In this document: positions 24,754 to 33,662 of the stretch, piece by piece
Numbering within the stretch: position 1 is the stretch's first letter
How the letters are laid out: each line of letters starts with the position of its first letter
Source: DATEPR01 sp963780635
Lineage (GTDB): Bacteria > Actinomycetota > Actinomycetes > Mycobacteriales > Pseudonocardiaceae
Assembly (NCBI GenBank): GCA_963780635.1
Contig: CAWACW010000016.1
Location: 1,116,001 to 1,180,000, forward strand
DNA length: 64,000 nt
Reading direction: 5' to 3'
Made by a program: the position numbers and the translations under genes
Notes under the pieces: generated by a model
What the model saw: only the letters and a program-made list of their open reading frames with translations
What the model was told of the DNA's origin: nothing
Databases searched by the model: none

Positions 24754-25809
24754 GTGTGCGTGACCACGAGCCCGAGGCGGATCAATTCGGCCATCCAACG
24801 ACCTGAAGAGCGGTCGCAGGCCGACGACCACACCGATGCTGTGGATTCGTCGGGGGCCGTACGGGTGCCCATCGACCTTCTCGTGGTCGACGAGTCACCA
24901 CGGCTTACGGGAGAAGACGCGCGTCATGTCGAGCTGCTCGCCGATTCAATCTCGGCTCTACCGCCGATCATCGTACATCGTGCGACCATGCGGGTGATTG
25001 ACGGAATACATCGACTCAGGGCCGCTCGATTATGCGGTTACAAAACAATCGGCGTCACGTTCTTCGACGGTAATGAGAACGACGCCTATGTGCTGTCCGT
25101 GCAGCAGAACGTCACACACGGTCTGCCGTTGACCCGGGCCGACCGCAAATCCGCGGCGCAGCGGATCGTCAGGATTCATCCGGATTGGTCCGATCGGGCC
25201 ATCGCCAAGGTCACCGGCCTGTCACCCAAAACCGTGAGTGGCGTCCGGCCCCGGTCCGCCGCTGGAGTCGAGGCGCCCGCTGCGCGCGTCGGCCTCGACG
25301 GCCGGGTTCGGACGATCGATCTGCGGGCACGTCACCGACTGGCCCGGCAGTACCTGGCCAGTCACCCGGACGCCGCCTCGGAGGATGTCGAGCGGGCCAC
25401 CGGACTGTCGCCCCGCAGCGTCCGCAACGCGCGCCGCAGGTTCGCCGACGACCAGCAACGGCAGCGGGCCCAGCATGCCCGACGGGCCTCGAGTGATCGC
25501 CCCGCGTCCCCCTCGGTGGCGATGGCGGCCACCAGGTCGGTGGGCACCAGCGACCTGCTCCGGACGCTGCGCAACGACCCCTCCCTGCGGTTCACCGACG
25601 GCGGCCGGGCGTTCCTGCAACTGCTGGTGGCGACCGTGCCCTGGGACCAGAGCGCCGACCAACTGATCGACAACCTGCCGCCGCACTGCATCGAGGCGCT
25701 CGCCGAGGCCATGCACACCTGTGCGGTGACCTGCCAGACCATCGCACAGAAGCTGGAAGCGCGGCACAAGAACGACACCACGTTCGGTACACCCGGCCAA
25801 ACCGGGTGA
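24754..25809 (+). CDS. StrR-type pathway regulator (ParB/Spo0J-like N-terminal domain)
   Basis: 351 residues. The N-terminal part (VPIDLLVVDESPRLTGEDARHV, then LLADSISALPPIIVHRATMRVIDGIHRLRAARLCGY) is the ParB-like domain of StrR-family activators. LTRADRKSAAQRI follows, then a helix-turn-helix (RAIAKVTGLSPKTVSGVR). A second similar motif occurs later (VERATGLSPRSVRNARRR). StrR-family proteins are cluster-specific activators in streptomycin, novobiocin and glycopeptide gene clusters. A GTG start is used; an alternative start a few codons further is possible. The C-terminal region is Arg/Ala-rich. It probably activates the operon to its left, the one to its right, or both. Confidence 0.85.
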   Translation: MCVTTSPRRINSAIQRPEERSQADDHTDAVDSSGAVRVPIDLLVVDESPRLTGEDARHVELLADSISALPPIIVHRATMRVIDGIHRLRAARLCGYKTIGVTFFDGNENDAYVLSVQQNVTHGLPLTRADRKSAAQRIVRIHPDWSDRAIAKVTGLSPKTVSGVRPRSAAGVEAPAARVGLDGRVRTIDLRARHRLARQYLASHPDAASEDVERATGLSPRSVRNARRRFADDQQRQRAQHARRASSDRPASPSVAMAATRSVGTSDLLRTLRNDPSLRFTDGGRAFLQLLVATVPWDQSADQLIDNLPPHCIEALAEAMHTCAVTCQTIAQKLEARHKNDTTFGTPGQTG

Positions 25810-26579
25810 GCGGGTCCACGAAAAGATGGTCGGCTGCGTCCATCGTTGCCCCAGCATAGAATGCGGCAGTACGCGTCGTCCACAATCGGTCGCATTGTTC
25901 GCTGACGATGGTAAGCCGCTCCGCGGCAAGCTGCGGGGGCCCGCAACAATCGAGCGAAATGGTTGTCCGAGCTTGTTGTCGAGTGCGGCCGGACGGACTG
26001 GCCTGAGACGGCCGTCACTCGGCGATGCAGCGGCAACTGAGGAATTCCTCGGTTGCCAGAGCGTCCAGGCAGGCTCTGGGATGTCGAACCGCGGTGTCAC
26101 CGAGGCTGACGAGCTGCGACGGCACCCGGTGAGTGGGGGATCTGCCCGGCCGCGGCCGGCGTGGCACTCATCCATTCGGCTGGGTCCTTGCGTTCGTAGC
26201 AACGAACCCGAGTGGGCCTCTCGAACCTATGGACACGATCACAGATCCTGTTCGGCTCGATTGGTGGAGGCGGAAATCCGTTTCTCCCGCACAGGATTCG
26301 ACTACCCAGCGACCGGAAGCGCCGGAAGACCGTGACGCCTCGCCCACGTGAACGCACTGGTCCGCTGATGGCAATACGGCAGCCAAGACACTCGCATCGA
26401 CACGAATCGGACCAATCATGTGCCGAAGTACTGTCCGGCAACTGCGGGTGAGGCGCGGAAATCAAGGTTCCTCGCAAGGTTTTCGGTGGCGGTGACGGCA
26501 TGATATGTAGCTGCGGCTGAGTGATCGGTGTGTACGGCGCTGACCGTCTCGTCGTCCTTGTCCTGCGTTGGGGGGAATC
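25810..26579. other. 770 bp gap without an intact gene
   Basis: Open frames on both strands lack domains and ribosome binding sites. The base composition is less GC-biased than in flanking genes, which suggests decayed or non-coding DNA. A short frame beginning MDTITDPVRLDWWRR at 26229 has no ribosome binding site and is not supported. Confidence 0.4.
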
Positions 26580-26830
26580 ATGAAGGTAGCCATCATCGAT
26601 GGCTATTCCATTGCGTTGGGATACAACGGGTGGTAGCGCGGACCGAGTCCGGAGTCGCTCTCGCGGACACTCTCGACAACGACGACGACCTTGACATGCC
26701 GCGTGACGCAGCCGCCGCGACAGCCACCCGAGGGGGCAGGGAACAGTCGGCCGAGCCGCTGTCGGGTGCGCATGACGCGTCGTCACCACGCGACCGGCGC
26801 TCGCTCTGGCTGTGCCGCTCGCGGTGAAAG
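26580..26830 (+). pseudogene. Remnant of an ATP-grasp ligase gene
   Basis: After a G-rich ribosome binding site (GGGGGGAATC) an ATG opens MKVAIIDGYSIALGYNGW and then a stop at 26636. The opening MKVAIIDGYS is the start expected of the ATP-grasp group seen at 11992-13224. In another frame, at about 26628-26700, GIQRVVARTESGVALADTL and a PRDAAAATATR-like stretch correspond to the TESGVxLAD...NDPxxxxARRDK region, followed by EPLSGAHDASSPR. The two parts are joined with a deletion of roughly 60 residues and a frameshift. I therefore read it as a broken gene and not as an 18-residue peptide gene. Confidence 0.6.
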
Positions 26831-27071
26831 GGTCACCGTCCGCCCTCGGCACGGTTCGCGCGTTGCGTCCGCGACCGACCGACGGCACCGAGACACCCGA
26901 ACGGACCGTCAGGCCGGTGCCGGGGCGCGGCGGGCACCCGGCGCGGACGCCGTCGGCCGTCGTCCTGGAGGTCCGGCTGTCGAACCGGGTGCACTGTTCC
27001 AGGAAGGACCGTGGCGGCCGCGGTCGTGCGGAACACAGGCCGGCTCCGTATCTGGATTCGGAGGCTCCAGC

Positions 27072-28346
27072 ATGAACTCAGATCCGACGCGACGCCTGTA
27101 CGAACGCGCGATCGAGGTTCCGTTCGCCGCGATTCCCACCGCGACCGCCGCCGAGCACACCATGGGCTCGGCGATCGACTCCTACTCCACCCAGCGGCTG
27201 CCCGACGACGTGTTGGACCTGGCACTTCGGGCCGGCCTGCGGATCGAGGTACACGGCATCTACCCCGACCACGTGGCCACGGTGTTGCCCTCCGCGCGAC
27301 TGGTGCACCCCGGCCACGTGTTCGGCGTGGGCAAGTCCTTCAACGTGGTCCGGCCGCGACTGTTCCGCGTGCCTGCCGTCGAACGGCGCACCGACTCGCG
27401 GCTCACCGATGCCGACCGGCTGGTACTCGCTGTTCCGCCGGGTCGTGACTACCTGATGCACAACGCCAGTCTCGTGCGGCACTACCTGCGGGTACGCGGG
27501 TATGACGAGCAGCTGTTGTGCCGGATCGTGCGCTACCCGGACGCGGAGTCGTCGATCGCGCAGTGGACCGGATTGGCCGAGTTCGTACGACCCGGCGACC
27601 GGATCCTGATGGGCTACGTGCGGGAGCTCCTGCCGCACCTGATCGCCGGTGGTGGTTCGGTGGTGGAGGAGCGTCGCAACCAGTTCTACGGCAGTGTGCG
27701 GATCCGGTATGGCACCGGGCAGCCGGTCTGCGCGCTCGGCGTCCGGTTCAGCTTCTGGGGCTGCATCGCCGCGCGCCTCACCGCCGCGTGCGTGGAGCTG
27801 GGTGCGGCGGAGATCGTGTATGTGGGCAAGCTCGGCACGTTGACCGGCCAAGGGGACGTCTACCACCGGCTGTTCACTCCGTCGTCCTATCTGGACCATG
27901 GTGGCTCGCACTCGCTGCTGGACAGGGAGGTCGCACCACACAATGGATTGCTGGCCCGCTACCCCTTGCTGGACACCGGACGGCACATGTCGGTGGCCAC
28001 CGTGCTGGAAGAGAACCTGACGCAACGAGCCGTGGCCGACGCGTTCGGCGTGCGGTCCATCGACAACGAGATCGCCCAGATCGCGACCGCGATCTCCACG
28101 GCCGGTTCGGCCGGCGGACCGGCGTTCTCGGCCCTGCACTTCGCGACCGACTACCTGCGCGGGCCGGACGAGCCGGTGGAGCCGGCCGGGCACAACCTGA
28201 CCAGCCACCGCCGGATAGGTGCCCGGCACCTCAAGGGCCGCGCGCTGGACCGGATCGGCAAGTTGCTAGGCGACTACTACGCGTGCGGCCCGATCGGAAC
28301 GGCGGCACCGACCACAGTGTCCATCGCACCGAACCACCTGGGATGA
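27072..28346 (+). CDS. Unknown protein, possibly nucleoside-phosphorylase fold
   Basis: 424 residues, first gene of a coupled operon; the ATG is not preceded by a strong ribosome binding site. VRFSFWGCIAARLTAACVEL with GAAEIVYVGKLGTL, and later MSVATVLEENLTQRAV with SIDNEIAQIATAI and SALHFATDYL, are arranged like the substrate- and phosphate-binding segments of the purine-nucleoside-phosphorylase superfamily. In that family an xxMExA segment follows the central strand. The expected Glu-based motif is altered here (DNEIAQ), so an altered substrate or loss of activity is possible. The downstream AKR, kinase-like, cupin and HprK-like genes suggest a shared small-molecule pathway. I do not recognise a characterised homologue. 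Confidence 0.4.
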   Translation: MNSDPTRRLYERAIEVPFAAIPTATAAEHTMGSAIDSYSTQRLPDDVLDLALRAGLRIEVHGIYPDHVATVLPSARLVHPGHVFGVGKSFNVVRPRLFRVPAVERRTDSRLTDADRLVLAVPPGRDYLMHNASLVRHYLRVRGYDEQLLCRIVRYPDAESSIAQWTGLAEFVRPGDRILMGYVRELLPHLIAGGGSVVEERRNQFYGSVRIRYGTGQPVCALGVRFSFWGCIAARLTAACVELGAAEIVYVGKLGTLTGQGDVYHRLFTPSSYLDHGGSHSLLDREVAPHNGLLARYPLLDTGRHMSVATVLEENLTQRAVADAFGVRSIDNEIAQIATAISTAGSAGGPAFSALHFATDYLRGPDEPVEPAGHNLTSHRRIGARHLKGRALDRIGKLLGDYYACGPIGTAAPTTVSIAPNHLG

Positions 28347-28350
28347 ACTG

Positions 28351-29298
28351 ATGACCCCATACCGAGAATTCCACGACGCCAAGGTGTCCCGGCTCGGCAT
28401 CGGCTGTAGCAACTTCGGCAAGCGCTGCGACGCCGACGCCGCCGAGGACGTCGTCCACAGCGCACTGGATGCCGGTGTCAACTTTTTCGACGTGGCCGAC
28501 GTGTACGGCAACGGCACAGCGGAGAGCCTGCTGGCCCGCGGGTTGGGCCCGCATCGAGACGAGGCGTTCATCGCGACGAAGTTCGGGCACGCGTCCAGCG
28601 AACCCCGCGCGCCACACGAACGCGGCGGTCACCCGGACAACGTGCTGCGCTCGGCCGAGGCCAGCTTGACGGCGCTGGCCACCGACCGGATCGACCTGTA
28701 CCAGCTGCACGAGCCGGATCCGCGAGTGCCGATAGCCGATACCCTCGGCGCCCTGCGGACTCTGGTCGACCAGGGCAAGGTTCGCTGGGCCGGGTGTAGC
28801 AATTTCTCTCTCGAACAACTGACGGCCGCCACCGATGCCGTCGCCGGCAGCGGATTCGACGGCTTCGTCACCGTGCAGAACGAGTACAGCCTGCTGGTTC
28901 GGGACGCGGAGGACGACGTACTGCCCTACTGCCGGGCACACGACGTCGCGTTCATCCCGTATTTTCCGCTGGCCAGCGGCGTGCTGACCGGCAAGTACAG
29001 CATGGACGCGCGGATCCCGCGCGGATCCAGGGTGGACGGCATGAAGCCGGACAAGTTGTTCCGTTTCTTCACCCCCCAAGCGCTCGACCTGGTCGGCGAG
29101 CTGGCGGCGTACGGCACGGCGACCGGGCACGACCCGCTGGCGCTGGCGTTCGGCTTGCACTTGGCGGAGCCGGCCGAGCTGAGCGTGATCACCGGCGCGA
29201 TGTCCGGCGACCAGGTGCGGGCGAACGTCGCCGCTGTGGACGCCGCCGCCCGGTTCGGCCCGGACGAGGTCGCCTTTCTGCGCGGGCTGCCACGATGA
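28351..29298 (+). CDS. Aldo/keto reductase
   Basis: 315 residues with the AKR catalytic tetrad in order: FFDVADVYGNG (Asp and Tyr), IATKFGH (Lys) and DLYQLHEPD (His). NEYSLLVRDAEDDVLPYCR and FIPYFPLASGVLTGKY are the cofactor-side segments of the AKR family that includes YhdN/Tas-like proteins. It reduces a carbonyl with NAD(P)H or works in reverse. It starts four bases after the previous stop, and its end overlaps the next start (ATGA), so it is an operon member. The substrate is unknown. Confidence 0.85.
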   Translation: MTPYREFHDAKVSRLGIGCSNFGKRCDADAAEDVVHSALDAGVNFFDVADVYGNGTAESLLARGLGPHRDEAFIATKFGHASSEPRAPHERGGHPDNVLRSAEASLTALATDRIDLYQLHEPDPRVPIADTLGALRTLVDQGKVRWAGCSNFSLEQLTAATDAVAGSGFDGFVTVQNEYSLLVRDAEDDVLPYCRAHDVAFIPYFPLASGVLTGKYSMDARIPRGSRVDGMKPDKLFRFFTPQALDLVGELAAYGTATGHDPLALAFGLHLAEPAELSVITGAMSGDQVRANVAAVDAAARFGPDEVAFLRGLPR

Positions 29299-29981
29299 GT
29301 GCGGGGGACAGCCCGATCCGCGGGCAGTTCGTCGCCGTCGAGGGCATCGACGGGTGTGGCAAGTCCACCGTGGCCGGGCAGCTCGCCGATCGCCTGACCA
29401 AAACGGGCACCGTGGCGCTGCTGTTGGACCGGCACAGCGCCACCGCGGGCCTGTCCGGTTATCCGGCCGCGCACCTGGCTGCCCACCGCGCCTTGATCTG
29501 GGACTACCCAGCAGACGCTGTCACGTCCGAACTGGGCTTCGGGCACTGGTCGCACTTGGTCAGCGCCTGGTTCCACGCGGTGGACGAACTGGTGGTGCGA
29601 CCGGCGCTGGGGATCGGCACCGTGGTGGTGGCCGACTCCTGGTACGCCAAGTTCGCCGCCCGGTTCGCGCTGACCGTCGGCGTGCCGGACGCGGAGCGGA
29701 TCTTCGCTGGTGTCTCGGTACCGGGCTCGGTGCTGTGGTTGGACGTACCGCCGCCGGACTGCGCAACCCGCAGGGTCCGGCCGCGGCCCACCGAATCCGG
29801 TGAGTGGCAGGGGCTCGCCGACTTCGTCGCCTACCAGACCGCGGTCCGATCGGTCTACCAGCGGTTTGCCGCGATCGGGGGCTGGCATCGGATCGGGCCT
29901 GCCGACCTGCCGGCAACGGTGCTGGCGGCCTATGACCTGATCCGGCCATTCGACCGGGCGAGCCGCGGAGGACACGCATGA
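29295..29981 (+). CDS. Thymidylate-kinase-like P-loop kinase
   Basis: 228 residues. FVAVEGIDGCGKSTVAGQLADRL is the P-loop of the dTMP-kinase family. The usual DRY/DR motif after strand 3 is replaced by VVVADSWYAKFA, and a Thr/Arg-rich lid region is present (CATRRVRPRPTESG). The loss of the canonical dTMP-binding residues suggests a specialised phosphotransferase and not housekeeping Tmk. Two further members are at 38986 and 39809. Overlaps of 4 bases on both sides show tight coupling in the 27.1-32.6 kb operon. Confidence 0.75.
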   Translation: MSAGDSPIRGQFVAVEGIDGCGKSTVAGQLADRLTKTGTVALLLDRHSATAGLSGYPAAHLAAHRALIWDYPADAVTSELGFGHWSHLVSAWFHAVDELVVRPALGIGTVVVADSWYAKFAARFALTVGVPDAERIFAGVSVPGSVLWLDVPPPDCATRRVRPRPTESGEWQGLADFVAYQTAVRSVYQRFAAIGGWHRIGPADLPATVLAAYDLIRPFDRASRGGHA

Positions 29982-30661
29982 CCAACTCGAGCACGGAGGT
30001 CCAACGGGCGATCACGGAGGTCGTGCGGACCAGCGGGCCGGTCGACTGGACGAAACCGAGCCTGGCCGATGAGCGGGTCTCCGATGCCCTCGACCGGATC
30101 CTGGCCGAAGACGGCCTGCTGACGGCGGCGGTCGAAGGCGTGGTCGCGGCACGGGGAGGCGCGGGCGACTGCGAGAGCTATCCGTTCATGGACAAGCTGG
30201 TGCTCTGGAGCAGCGCGGACGGCACGCTGCGGCTGCGCCTGCACCTGTTCCTGCCCGGCTACACCGACCGGCCGCACAACCACCGGTGGAGTTTCCTGTC
30301 CCGCATCCTCGCCGGCGGCTATCTGCACTCGCTCTACGGCGACCAGGACGACGTGCTGCGGCGGGTCGGTCGCGGCGAGGAGATCACCGCGTTGCACACC
30401 TATCAGGCGTGGGCCGGGGTCGGATACTTCCTGGACCACTCGCTGGTGCACTCGCTGCACACCGGGACGACGACCGTCTCGCTCCTGCTGCGCGGCCCGT
30501 CGGTGAAGGACGACTACTTCACGCTGGACGCCGGGCCGGGACAGGTCCGGTGGAGTTCAGGGGCGCAACGGGAGACCTCGGCGGATCGGCGGGCCAAGAC
30601 GATGGCCGAGGAAGGATTCGTCCGGGTGCTGGACACGCTGCGCGCCGAGCGGGTGATCTGA
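29978..30661 (+). CDS. Cupin-like protein
   Basis: 227 residues. The core reads LRLRLHLFLPGYTDRPHNHRWSFLSRILAGGYLHSLYG, where P-H-N-H-R-W and the later HSLVHSLH resemble the metal-binding motifs of cupins of the cysteine-dioxygenase-like group. An iron-dependent oxygenase or isomerase is possible, and so is a non-catalytic cupin. The gene overlaps the kinase-like gene by 4 bases and is followed directly by the HprK-like gene. I cannot name a reaction. Confidence 0.5.
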   Translation: MTNSSTEVQRAITEVVRTSGPVDWTKPSLADERVSDALDRILAEDGLLTAAVEGVVAARGGAGDCESYPFMDKLVLWSSADGTLRLRLHLFLPGYTDRPHNHRWSFLSRILAGGYLHSLYGDQDDVLRRVGRGEEITALHTYQAWAGVGYFLDHSLVHSLHTGTTTVSLLLRGPSVKDDYFTLDAGPGQVRWSSGAQRETSADRRAKTMAEEGFVRVLDTLRAERVI

Positions 30662-30663
30662 GC

Positions 30664-31728
30664 ATGACATCACCCGCTGATCAATCTGACCGCCTGGCCG
30701 CCGTCGACCGATTGCTCGGCGCGGCCGGTGTTCGGCTCACCGGCCGTGTCGTGGACCTGAACCTGGTGCGGCTGCGGCTGCGCAGCAACGTCCCGGACTT
30801 CGCAGGCTTCGGCTACTTCAGCCAGTTCACCGACCCGGCCGACGCCCGTGGTGCGGACTTCCAGGTGGATTGCATCGAACTGGACCAGGTGTCGCTGGAC
30901 GAGCGGGATCTCGAACCACTGATCGACCGGTCGTTCCGGGGTGACCGCTTCCGGTCGGGCTTCTATCTCACCTACTACTTCGGCGAACCCGCCTACCTCA
31001 TCTCGGCGGGCAGCAGGTACGTCGTGCTCGGCCGCCACCTGGAACGCACCGTGTGGCCGTACTTCGTGAAACACATCCTGACCGTGTTCGCCGCGGACCA
31101 GGATCTGTTGCACCTCAAGGCAGCCGGCTTCGTCGACAACGCAGGCGCGGCCACGTTGTTGTTCGGACGGGGTGGCGCGGGCAAGACGGTGTTCCTGGCA
31201 GCCGCGTGTGCCGAGGGAGCGAGCTTCCTCGCCAACACCCATGTCCTGCTGCGCGGCCCGCTCGCGTACGGGGTGCCCGCCGCGATGCGAGTGCGACCGG
31301 ATGCTTGTTTCGCTCCGCTCATCCGCCAGGAAGGGTTCGCGCAGCACCTGGCGGCCAACGAATTCCGTGTCGATCCCGCCGCTCTGTTCGGCAGGCGCGC
31401 CGACCATGCGACCGTGCGCAACCTGTGCGTTGTCGACCACCGGCCGGATCGGCCGTTCCAGATCAGACGACTGGACAGCCACAGCACCTTCGACTTCCTG
31501 GAACAGTTCGCTTTCCCGGTGAGTGCCTACGGCCTCAAGGACGACCTGCTGGCCCACTGCGGCGGCGATCTGGACCGCTACTGCGAGGTGTACGCGCGCA
31601 TGAAGGCACACCTGCTGGCCTTGGTCGAAGGGGCAGCGTGCCTGCACGTCAACATGGACATGCTCGACCCGGCGATGCGTGCGGACGTGCTCGACACACT
31701 GGGCGTGTCCCGGACATCCCTGCCATGA
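30664..31728 (+). CDS. HprK-like P-loop kinase
   Basis: 354 residues. AATLLFGRGGAGKTVFLAAACAEGASFLANTHVLL combines the P-loop (GRGGAGKT) and downstream strand of the HPr-kinase/phosphatase-like family. The N-terminal 150 residues have no catalytic motif I recognise. Such HprK-like proteins occur in natural-product loci, including lasso-peptide clusters, where they phosphorylate the product; here that is inference. The ATG at 30664 follows the previous stop by two bases. The protein has the regular length for this group. Confidence 0.65.
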   Translation: MTSPADQSDRLAAVDRLLGAAGVRLTGRVVDLNLVRLRLRSNVPDFAGFGYFSQFTDPADARGADFQVDCIELDQVSLDERDLEPLIDRSFRGDRFRSGFYLTYYFGEPAYLISAGSRYVVLGRHLERTVWPYFVKHILTVFAADQDLLHLKAAGFVDNAGAATLLFGRGGAGKTVFLAAACAEGASFLANTHVLLRGPLAYGVPAAMRVRPDACFAPLIRQEGFAQHLAANEFRVDPAALFGRRADHATVRNLCVVDHRPDRPFQIRRLDSHSTFDFLEQFAFPVSAYGLKDDLLAHCGGDLDRYCEVYARMKAHLLALVEGAACLHVNMDMLDPAMRADVLDTLGVSRTSLP

Positions 31729-31735
31729 TGCCCGG

Positions 31736-32605
31736 GTGACCAGGATATCGGTGCTGGGACTCGGCGCCATGGGCAGCCGGATCGCGACACGGCTGGTCGC
31801 GCGTGGCCACACCGTGTCGGTGTGGAACCGCGACCGGGCCAAGACGCTCGACTTCGTGCGCCGGGGCATGGTCGCCTTGGACCGCCCCGCGGATGCGGTC
31901 GGACGATCCGAACTGGTGATCGTCATGGTGACCGATCCGGCAGCGCTGTCCGCGGTGATCGAGGGGCCGGGCGGCCTGCTGGCAGGCACCGGGACCGTCG
32001 ACGTGGCGCAGCTGTCGACCGTGGCGCCGGACGATGCGCTGCGACTGGCGGCCGCCCTGCCACCGGAGTGGGGCCTGCTGGACGCGCCGGTGCTCGGTAG
32101 CCGAGCCGAGGCCGAGTCGGGCAGGCTCACGATCCTGGTGGGTGCATCAGAGGACTTGTTCGACCGGTATCGGCAGGCGCTGGCCGACCTGGGCGAGCCG
32201 GTCCGGGTCGGCTCGGTCGGTGCGGGCAGTGCCGCGAAACTCATGGCCAACGCGACACTGCTCGGCGTGCTCGGTGTGCTCGGCGAAGCGCTGTCGTTCG
32301 CCCGCGCACTCGGCCTGCCGCCCGGCATCGCGGCGCGAGTGCTCGCCGCCACCCCGCTGGCCGGCGAGGTCGACCGGCGAATGGCCGCGGTTGCCGACGG
32401 CAGCTATCCGCCGCGGTTCGCCCTGGCGCTGGCGAGCAAGGATGCCGACCTGATTCATGCCGCGGCGGCCGGCGGCACCGAGCTCCGGCTCGCCGAGGCA
32501 ATGCGCGGCTGGCTACGCGACGCACAGGCAGCCGGTTGGGGTGATCACGACTACACGGCCGTGCTGGGTCACATTCTCGGGGCCGTAGGGAAACCGGCGC
32601 CCTGA
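31736..32605 (+). CDS. 3-hydroxyisobutyrate/6-phosphogluconate-dehydrogenase-like oxidoreductase
   Basis: 289 residues. ISVLGLGAMGSRIATRLVARGHTVSVWNR is the NAD(P)-binding start of beta-hydroxyacid dehydrogenases, followed by LLDAPVLGSRAEAESGRLTILVG (substrate loop) and GAGSAAKLMANATLLGVLGVLGE with the catalytic Lys. The family includes imine reductases, so either hydroxyacid oxidation or imine reduction is possible. The GTG at 31736 lies seven bases after the previous stop. It closes the operon starting at 27072. Confidence 0.8.
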   Translation: MTRISVLGLGAMGSRIATRLVARGHTVSVWNRDRAKTLDFVRRGMVALDRPADAVGRSELVIVMVTDPAALSAVIEGPGGLLAGTGTVDVAQLSTVAPDDALRLAAALPPEWGLLDAPVLGSRAEAESGRLTILVGASEDLFDRYRQALADLGEPVRVGSVGAGSAAKLMANATLLGVLGVLGEALSFARALGLPPGIAARVLAATPLAGEVDRRMAAVADGSYPPRFALALASKDADLIHAAAAGGTELRLAEAMRGWLRDAQAAGWGDHDYTAVLGHILGAVGKPAP

Positions 32606-32722
32606 TGGCACCGAGATGCCGGCCCGCCAAGGCTGTCGGGCGGGTCGGCGATCCGGGGTATGGCCGCAGCGGTCGGGCCCGGATGATCCGCGCGGAGGCT
32701 TGTCGATGCGGGGTGAATATCG

Positions 32723-33529
32723 ATGGTGGCCGAGTTGCGGGTGCTGGGGGACGCCGAGGCGATTGTGGACGGCACGCCGGTGGACCTGGGGCACGCCCGG
32801 CAACGGTGTGTTTTCGCGGTGTTGTCGATCGAAGCCAACAATGTCGTGAGCACCGATGAACTCATCGGTCGGGCATGGGGTGCCCGCCTTCCGTCGCGGG
32901 TCCGGCCGACGCTCTACAGCTATCTGTCCCGGCTGCGTCGAGCGCTCGTCGCGGCTGACGACGTGCGGCTCACCCGGCGTGCGGGCGGTTACATCCTGTT
33001 GGTCGACCCGGACCAGGTCGACCTGCACCTGTTCCGCCGTCTGGTGGGCGAAGCCCAGGCGGCCGATCGGGACGAGCAGGCCACGGCGTTGTTCGACAGG
33101 GCATTGCGGCTGTGGCGGGGGCCTGCCTTCCACGGCCTGGACACTCCGTGGCTGCGCGGCGTACGCACCTGCCTGTGTCAGGAGCACCTCGTCGCCGAAC
33201 TCGACAGTGCCGACCGACTGTTGCGGCTGGGTGAGGACGCCAGACTGGTGACCGAGTTGACGCCACGGCTGATCGCGCATCCGCTCAACGAGCGGCTCGT
33301 CGGTCAGCTCATGCTGGCGCTGTACCGCAGCGGCAGGCAGGCCGACGCGCTGCAGCGCTATCAACTGACCCGGCTGTGGCTCGCGGACGAGTTCGGCGCT
33401 GACCCGAGCAGACCCCTGCAAGAACTGCACAGGCGGATCCTGACCAACGATCCGGCGCTACTCAACGCCGCCGCGCCGGCGGGCGCCACCATCGACCTGC
33501 CGGCAGCTCGGAACACAGCCCCGCACTGA
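32723..33529 (+). CDS. SARP-family regulator (OmpR-like HTH plus BTAD domain)
   Basis: 268 residues. The N-terminal winged helix (VAELRVLGDAEAIVDG, STDELIGRAWG, LYSYLSRLRRAL, GGYILLVDPDQVDLHLFRRL) is followed by a bacterial transcriptional activation domain (ALFDRALRLWRG, ERLVGQLMLALYRSGRQADALQRY). SARP proteins activate antibiotic clusters by binding direct heptamer repeats. The ATG is preceded by GGGGTGA at a suitable distance. It has no sensor domain and is probably the activator of one of the flanking operons. Confidence 0.85.
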   Translation: MVAELRVLGDAEAIVDGTPVDLGHARQRCVFAVLSIEANNVVSTDELIGRAWGARLPSRVRPTLYSYLSRLRRALVAADDVRLTRRAGGYILLVDPDQVDLHLFRRLVGEAQAADRDEQATALFDRALRLWRGPAFHGLDTPWLRGVRTCLCQEHLVAELDSADRLLRLGEDARLVTELTPRLIAHPLNERLVGQLMLALYRSGRQADALQRYQLTRLWLADEFGADPSRPLQELHRRILTNDPALLNAAAPAGATIDLPAARNTAPH

Positions 33530-33563
33530 CCGGGCCGATCCGTTCGGGACATCACTGGATGGC

Positions 33564-33596
33564 CGGAGGAATGTCCGTCGGAGTACTCATCCTCCG
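33564..33596. terminator. Weak hairpin between the SARP and amidohydrolase genes
   Basis: CGGAGGA (33564-33570) pairs with TCCTCCG (33590-33596) around a 19-base loop, with no T-tract. It may be a weak terminator after the SARP gene or incidental. Confidence 0.25.
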
Positions 33597-33662
33597 CATG
33601 TGGTGCCAAGATGAAATGCGGCGGAACCGAGACCCCGACACATCCAGCGACCGGAGAACCGC

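Noticed and set aside
26580..26636. 18-residue peptide MKVAIIDGYSIALGYNGW as a RiPP precursor
   Set aside because: The sequence matches the N-terminus of ATP-grasp ligases, and further ligase fragments follow out of frame, so a pseudogene is the simpler reading.
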